A DNA stretch of 9,082 bases from an uncultured Alphaproteobacteria bacterium (GTDB lineage Bacteria > Pseudomonadota > Alphaproteobacteria > Rs-D84), in contig CALCGS010000091.1 of the NCBI GenBank assembly GCA_937901165.1, positions 1-9,082 of the forward strand, given 5' to 3'. Position 1 is the stretch's first letter, and each line of letters starts with the position of its first letter. Of this stretch, positions 4,262 through 9,082 are shown piece by piece. Position numbers and translations under genes: made by a program. The notes under the pieces were generated by a model that was given only the letters and a program-made list of their open reading frames with translations, had not been told where the DNA came from and made no database searches.

Positions 4262-7200
4262 TTATCTATCTTCTCTATATTTTTCAAATCTTGCAGATGC
4301 ATCGTCTAATTCCCAAGGTTTGGCATTTTGTAATAATTTGCTTATAAAGTTATCTTTTTCGCTTTTCAATGTATTATCTTCTGGGAACTCGTGATTTTTT
4401 ATATATTCAAGAGTTTGCTCTATAATACCACTTCTCTTAAAAGAATCAAATCTTGTGCCTCTAAAAGTCAATCTTGAAACAACGTCAAATACCAGTCTAG
4501 GATTCTCTGCTAAATCGGTACACAGAATCTCTTCTAACATGAAATTAGACATAGAGATGTTCAGTTTATCATCTGTTACCAATCTGTGTAATTGCTTTAG
4601 AGCCCAATTTTCTTTCGTAAATTTTCCGCATTGATACCACCGTTCAAATTCCTTTAATACATCTTTGTAATTGGCTTCTTTACCCTTTATATGTTCAATA
4701 AACCATTCCCAGAAATCTATAAAACGTTGGAGCATTTCATCTGAAACATTGTCATTATCCGATTTGGCTTGATATAGCATAAAACCGATAAGATTTACAA
4801 AAGATACCATTTCTTCTTTATTTGCCATATCGTCAAAAAGAAAGGACAAAATTTCAGAATCCAAGTCGTACAATCCCCAAGCATAGTAGAGTATCAGGTG
4901 ACGAGCAATTTGTTTGTCTGTACGTTTTTTATCTTTATCGGAATATAAATGGTTTTTCAACACATAACAAAATTTGCCTTTCATAAGATGGAACATCTCT
5001 TCGTATGCGTGTGTGTACAGAATAAAAGTTGGCCATGTCACATCTAAAATATACTGTTGTTCTTTTGATTCTGGGAAAAGAATATCAATATTTTTTTCAG
5101 TAAATTCTGGCATAGACAAATGTACCCATGGCAGAGCACGAGCAATTATAGCAAGGGAGTCAATGTATTTGGGATGTTGTACAATATCTGTTAATAATGC
5201 TTCTACTTGATCTATTGGCTTGTTGTTGTTCTTTAGCCATAGGGCAAAAGTCAACAATGAATCCAGAGCCTGTCCATGTATAGAATTTATTGCTCTGTTT
5301 ATATAATTATCTCCAGAACAAACCTCGTCTTTTTTATTTTCAAGTAATTTGTCTTCAGAATTTATTAAGAAACATAGAATATTAAAAGATTTTTCAATCA
5401 ATTGATCGTCTGTTTTATCTATACTAGAATCTTTTACAAAAGCAGAATTTAACAACGAAGCAACTTCTTGTTTTGTCCAATACCAATCTTGGTCACCGTC
5501 ATGAAAATTTTTTCTATCATCAAATGTTTCATTTTGTTTTGCAACCCAATCAATAAAATCAATAATTTTTACCCAGTCATCAGATGTTTTTGAGCCAGAT
5601 TCTATAATGCCGCGCAAAATGGCTCTAATGTATGTTGGTTCAGTTATAGTTGTTAATTTACCGAGCGAAGATATGTACTTTTTGGGGGTATTTAAGACAT
5701 CCTGTTTGATAGCCTCAGCAAAACCTTCTCTGTCCGGCTTGCCGTGCCAATTATCAGGCGCAGGTTGCCATTCTTGCATTGTTTTAATTATTTTTGCAAC
5801 GCTTGATTTTTGAATTTCTTCTGATTTTAAAGGAGATTCATGTCTTACAGTTATAAAACCACTCATCCATGTTAGAAAGTCTGGGTGGTCTCCTGGCATG
5901 ATAGGGTTCCCAGTGTCATCAAACAATATATCTTTAAATCGTTCCTTCTGTTTTTTTGTTAAAGAGCCTAATATAGGTATCAAGTGTTTAAACTTCCAAC
6001 GATTTTGACGTTCTTTTGCAGAAGTGCTATCTTCACTATTTTTGTAATAATCACCTTTTGGACCGTCTTCAATATATTTGAGAATAACAGATTGATCTGT
6101 TTTGGATAATGTTTTGAATTTTTTATTCAACAAATGGAAGTATTCATGATGATAATTTAGGTTGTCAAAAAATTCATAATTCGTCAAACTTTCTGATAAT
6201 AATTTTTTATCGCCAACATCCGTCACGGATAATAAAAACAAGAATAATCTCAAAAGGATGGGCGATTTAGAATTTTGTAACAGATCAAAAACTTTGCTGG
6301 ACTCGTCTTTTTTATTTGTAGATATTATTGACAATGCAATATCACGCATTGCGTCTATTGCAAACTGTTCCGGATCAGAAAAATTATGATTTTGTTCGCT
6401 GTCCTCTATAGCAGGTCGATCCATATACACAGAATTGTCGTATTTCTCTCGTTCTTCTTGTGTGCATGTTTGATAAATTGTTTCATCAAAAATTTTAACC
6501 AAAACAGAGAATAGTTCAAATTTTTGTTTGTTATAGATTTCTTGAAACATTTTTAATATTTCTTGGTATCTATAATAATCATTGTATCCATATTTTGATA
6601 CTACTTCTGTGGAACCATATTCCCCAACAGATTTTATTTGCAATGATAATAATGCTTCTGTCAAATTCAAGGCTTGAGCTGAATCGAGCTTTTCAAATCT
6701 GATTAAAATAGATTTAAATATCGTAAAATCAAACAGATCTATGAAAGATGCCTTATTGATATATGATGTGAACGCTGTCATAATGGCTTTAAATTGCGTA
6801 TCTGGCATTTCTTTAGCTATTGATAATACGATTACTTTAACCAACCAAGGTGATTCAATTGAAGCGTCTTTTATTGCATTTACTAAAGGTTCTATGAGTG
6901 CAAAAACTTTTTCTGGAATTATGGACGCCATTCTTGATAAGTATGGTAAAGCATCCCATGAATAAATATCTGCTTTTATTTCCTCGTTGAATTCTTTTGA
7001 ATATTTAAGCATATTTTTATCGAATAATGGTTGAAACCATGAAGGACTTTCAAGTTTGGAAAGAAAATAATTTTTTAAATTATCCTTTAATAGGTTAAAA
7101 ACGAAAGCCTGTTCCTTGTCTGATGGTTTTTGCCAAGAAGAATCTGAGGACACTGGTTTTATATTGATTTTTTGTAAAATGTCATTAAGCACATCTTTTC

Positions 7201-7852
7201 GTTCTATGTATGAAGGATCTTCTAAATCTAGTATATATTCTTCTATGTTTTTAAAGTGTAAGCATAAGTCTTGTTCAGAAATTTTATGATATTTTTCGTT
7301 AAGATGTCTGCAAGAATTTAACGCATTAGACGCATTTTTTATTGTTGAATATTTTTTACCAAATTCCCGTTCCAGTTCATTTTTTATTTCGGGTGAAATG
7401 TTCTCATCTTGTAAGATTTTTTCAATTTTTGGGTTCTTTGTCATAAACAAAGTTTTTGTCTGAATTTTTTGATCGTATAATTTTTTTAATCCTTGTTGGT
7501 GCCAAGCATGTTGGACAGCGTCTTTTATATCGTCTGTACTTTTATTTGACTCTACTACAAATTTTGTTCTACTTAGTGCTTCTACAACCTGGTTTTGCAA
7601 AAGATTTTCGGAATAGCAATTGATAGCATCAATCAAATTGACTAAACAATGAGACAACAAAGATTGTCTTGCTGGAAAATCTGCTTGTTGTAATAAACAT
7701 AATGCAGCTTTGTATGTTTCCTCTGCATCTGCACTAAATGTTCTGAGTATCTCGCAAATTTTCTTGTTTGTAGGGGTTAGATTTTGTGCAAAACAATCGC
7801 CAATAGATATATCAGCTGGTGAAATTTCTATATCGCGATTGTCAAATGCCAT
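4262..7852 (-). CDS. Very large helical-repeat protein of unknown function (1196 aa)
   Basis: A 1196-residue protein, helical nearly throughout and rich in Lys, Asp, Asn and Leu. No Walker motif, nuclease signature, signal peptide or membrane segment is apparent. Landmarks: an N-terminal helical domain (about 24-90); PSWFQPLFDKNM (270-281) followed by SWDALPYLSRMA (298-309); and AINSIHGQALDSL (854-866). From memory, these resemble the long HEAT- or TPR-like sensor halves of giant STAND defence ATPases, but here the NTPase half is missing. It may be a scaffold or sensor acting with an ATPase in trans, possibly the KAP protein or the helicase (inference). Start: ATG 7852 has AAGGA 11 bases upstream, in the loop of a small hairpin; TTG 7900 would add 16 residues with only AGGA at three bases. 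The helicase gene ends 84 bases upstream on the same strand; a TATTAT (7892-7897) could be a separate -10 box. The stop abuts the plus-strand gene. Confidence 0.92.
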   Translation of the reverse strand: MAFDNRDIEISPADISIGDCFAQNLTPTNKKICEILRTFSADAEETYKAALCLLQQADFPARQSLLSHCLVNLIDAINCYSENLLQNQVVEALSRTKFVVESNKSTDDIKDAVQHAWHQQGLKKLYDQKIQTKTLFMTKNPKIEKILQDENISPEIKNELEREFGKKYSTIKNASNALNSCRHLNEKYHKISEQDLCLHFKNIEEYILDLEDPSYIERKDVLNDILQKINIKPVSSDSSWQKPSDKEQAFVFNLLKDNLKNYFLSKLESPSWFQPLFDKNMLKYSKEFNEEIKADIYSWDALPYLSRMASIIPEKVFALIEPLVNAIKDASIESPWLVKVIVLSIAKEMPDTQFKAIMTAFTSYINKASFIDLFDFTIFKSILIRFEKLDSAQALNLTEALLSLQIKSVGEYGSTEVVSKYGYNDYYRYQEILKMFQEIYNKQKFELFSVLVKIFDETIYQTCTQEEREKYDNSVYMDRPAIEDSEQNHNFSDPEQFAIDAMRDIALSIISTNKKDESSKVFDLLQNSKSPILLRLFLFLLSVTDVGDKKLLSESLTNYEFFDNLNYHHEYFHLLNKKFKTLSKTDQSVILKYIEDGPKGDYYKNSEDSTSAKERQNRWKFKHLIPILGSLTKKQKERFKDILFDDTGNPIMPGDHPDFLTWMSGFITVRHESPLKSEEIQKSSVAKIIKTMQEWQPAPDNWHGKPDREGFAEAIKQDVLNTPKKYISSLGKLTTITEPTYIRAILRGIIESGSKTSDDWVKIIDFIDWVAKQNETFDDRKNFHDGDQDWYWTKQEVASLLNSAFVKDSSIDKTDDQLIEKSFNILCFLINSEDKLLENKKDEVCSGDNYINRAINSIHGQALDSLLTFALWLKNNNKPIDQVEALLTDIVQHPKYIDSLAIIARALPWVHLSMPEFTEKNIDILFPESKEQQYILDVTWPTFILYTHAYEEMFHLMKGKFCYVLKNHLYSDKDKKRTDKQIARHLILYYAWGLYDLDSEILSFLFDDMANKEEMVSFVNLIGFMLYQAKSDNDNVSDEMLQRFIDFWEWFIEHIKGKEANYKDVLKEFERWYQCGKFTKENWALKQLHRLVTDDKLNISMSNFMLEEILCTDLAENPRLVFDVVSRLTFRGTRFDSFKRSGIIEQTLEYIKNHEFPEDNTLKSEKDNFISKLLQNAKPWELDDASARFEKYREDR

Positions 7853-7858
7853 AACAAT

Positions 7859-7877
7859 AACATTCCTTGGTAATGTT
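7859..7877 (-). promoter_or_regulatory. Hairpin carrying the ribosome site of the large gene
   Basis: AACATT (7859-7864) and AATGTT (7872-7877) pair as a 6-bp stem around a 7-base loop. On the minus-strand mRNA the Shine-Dalgarno sequence AAGGA falls mostly in the loop, 11 bases before ATG 7852. It may tune translation; the stem is all A-T except one pair, so it is weak. Confidence 0.3.
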
Positions 7878-7936
7878 TTATCAGCTAGAGAATAATACAA
7901 AAATCCTAAAAAATCCAGAGATTAAATATGATTCCT

Positions 7937-9082
7937 TTACATCATCTCGTAATCTTCGTGGCTTAGGACTGTGTCAAACAAACCAACACCTTCGCCTTCG
8001 TGTTTGTTGATGCCGGAGTATTCCAAACTGGCGTCTTCATAGCGTTTGAACTTGTATACGGCATCATTCATCAGAGCATCATTAAATACACCAAGACTTA
8101 CCAATAATTCAAAATCTTTCACATCCAAACCGGTGACCTTTTTGAACAATCCTGGTTCCAATTGCGTAATAACGTCTTTTAATGTGCGTTCACGATAATC
8201 GGTCAGATACATAAAGATTGGCACACGGGTCGCAAACTTTATCAACTTTTCTTGAATCTGTTTGCGTTTTGATTTGAATTCTTTTTCTTCTTCGGATAAT
8301 TCTTTCTTTTCTTGTTTGGTCAGTTCGCGTTCATTGGCCTTTTGTTTCTTTTCTTTGATTGCGTTGGATTTGTTGATAATGGTTTCAATATCTTGATTCA
8401 GGCTGCGGAAACCTTCGATGCTCATCAGGGCTTTCATTGCCTTTTCATTAGACATCAAACGCATCAAGGTGGCATTATCCACATTAACCAACAATGCACT
8501 TTCCCAACGGCGTGCCAACAATGTTGCGCTGGTGCCACTCATTGCCATATCCAGTATTTCACCGGCATTTACTTGCCGCATAGCACTACCGTCATAGGCC
8601 AGTACCGGTAAGAAGTTGATAAATTCGGCGACTTTCTTTTCAGGATCGCTTTCTTCAACGTTCAAACGGCAACTGTAGTCCGTTATTTGTCGCAACGCAC
8701 GATCTGGTGCAAAGTCGAAAATATAGCATTCTTCCTTCATAATTTGGGTTGCATTTGGATGTTCGCCATCTGGGTTTTTGATAACCCATGGTGTTTGCAC
8801 ACGAAAAGCGGCCTGAAAATACGTTTCTGGAGTCTTTAAGTTCCTTAACATAAAGATGCCCGACCAAGGTTTAACAGACACGCCAGTGGTCAATTTTCCA
8901 CATGATAAAGTGATGGTTTTGGTTTCCAGTGGGTTGTCCATCGTTTCAAACACCGGCAATAAAGCCTTTTCGCCGATACCGGCCTCAGTTCCGGCGGCAA
9001 TGATTATCTTATAGTCATGATAAAACACATTTTGACGGCGTTTCAGCAGGTTTGCCATGGCATAACATGCCGCAACCGATGG
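7937..9082 (-). CDS. Superfamily 2 (DEAD/DEAH-type) helicase, restriction/defence type, C-terminal part (5' end outside window)
   Basis: The C-terminal 381 residues of a large SF2 helicase; the frame stays open through the right edge, so the N-terminal half with Walker A and DEAH motifs is outside. Fragment landmarks are a strand before TITLSCGKLTTGVSV (about 56-70, motif V) and TYFQAAFRVQTPW (about 87-99, motif VI, with its Gln and Arg). Then come a helical region, a charged coiled-coil-like segment (about 238-280, many Lys and Glu), and a conserved-looking tail FMYLTDYRERTL...SLEYSGI (about 290-358). The TTGVSV/AAFRVQ style matches helicases in restriction or defence loci that often sit beside a methyltransferase or carry a nuclease domain; which type cannot be decided without the N-terminus. 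ATG 9056-9058 is internal, not the start. The gene is visibly more GC-rich than the neighbours at 1925-7852, hinting at a different origin. It ends 84 bases before the large gene, in the same direction. Confidence 0.92.
   Translation of the reverse strand, partial: PSVAACYAMANLLKRRQNVFYHDYKIIIAAGTEAGIGEKALLPVFETMDNPLETKTITLSCGKLTTGVSVKPWSGIFMLRNLKTPETYFQAAFRVQTPWVIKNPDGEHPNATQIMKEECYIFDFAPDRALRQITDYSCRLNVEESDPEKKVAEFINFLPVLAYDGSAMRQVNAGEILDMAMSGTSATLLARRWESALLVNVDNATLMRLMSNEKAMKALMSIEGFRSLNQDIETIINKSNAIKEKKQKANERELTKQEKKELSEEEKEFKSKRKQIQEKLIKFATRVPIFMYLTDYRERTLKDVITQLEPGLFKKVTGLDVKDFELLVSLGVFNDALMNDAVYKFKRYEDASLEYSGINKHEGEGVGLFDTVLSHEDYEMM

Noticed and set aside
4974..6965. Several 60-80 residue plus-strand frames inside the large minus-strand gene
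   Set aside because: They are shadows of a continuous 1196-residue coding frame, without ribosome sites or recognisable domains.
8312..8867. Short frames on either strand inside the helicase gene
   Set aside because: They overlap a helicase frame with clear motifs V and VI and show no independent evidence of coding.

Overview
The window looks like part of an accessory (mobile or defence) region of an AT-rich bacterium, most likely a proteobacterium. The lineage is a weak guess from the style of the integrase and helicase proteins; no rRNA, tRNA or other taxonomic marker is present. All coding regions use ordinary bacterial signals, such as GGAG or AAGG ribosome sites and ATG/GTG starts.

Layout. 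(1) 1-407, plus strand: the catalytic C-terminal end of a tyrosine recombinase (integrase), cut by the left window edge, followed by a short GC-rich terminator hairpin. (2) 408-1880: about 1.5 kb with one small gene (588-881, minus strand, winged-helix-like) but much repeated DNA. Four diverged units of about 120-130 bp share a scaffold. Three of them carry well-preserved clusters of a short 'iteron' whose sequence differs from unit to unit (TTCGCA, TGCGCA, CCGCA), while the two flanks of a unit stay matched to each other. A second repeat, GGTGTATC, occurs four times exactly; two copies lie 50 bp before a unit. The same stretch holds an 11-bp inverted repeat, a purine-rich tract, TTGAAA words spaced about one or two helix turns apart, and a 12-bp perfect palindrome. 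(3) 1925-4261, plus strand: a two-gene operon encoding a KAP-family P-loop NTPase and a 272-residue alpha-helical protein that weakly resembles the DUF5677 type. (4) 4262-7852, minus strand: a very large (1196-residue) mostly helical protein without an obvious NTPase or nuclease motif. Its stop codon directly abuts the stop of the preceding plus-strand gene. (5) 7937-9082, minus strand: the C-terminal part of a superfamily 2 helicase of the kind found in restriction or defence loci, cut by the right window edge. It reads towards the large gene and may share a transcript with it.

How the parts may work together (inference). The integrase end plus the repeat field resembles the end of an integrative element or phage satellite. 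The iteron units resemble satellite replication origins, which in staphylococcal pathogenicity islands lie next to the initiator gene; the winged-helix gene ends exactly at one iteron cluster. The AT-rich cargo (KAP NTPase, helical partner, giant helical protein) lies between this end and a visibly more GC-rich helicase gene. KAP NTPases are known in phage exclusion (PifA of F) and in the Qat defence system, so a defence role is plausible. I do not recognise this gene combination as a described system.
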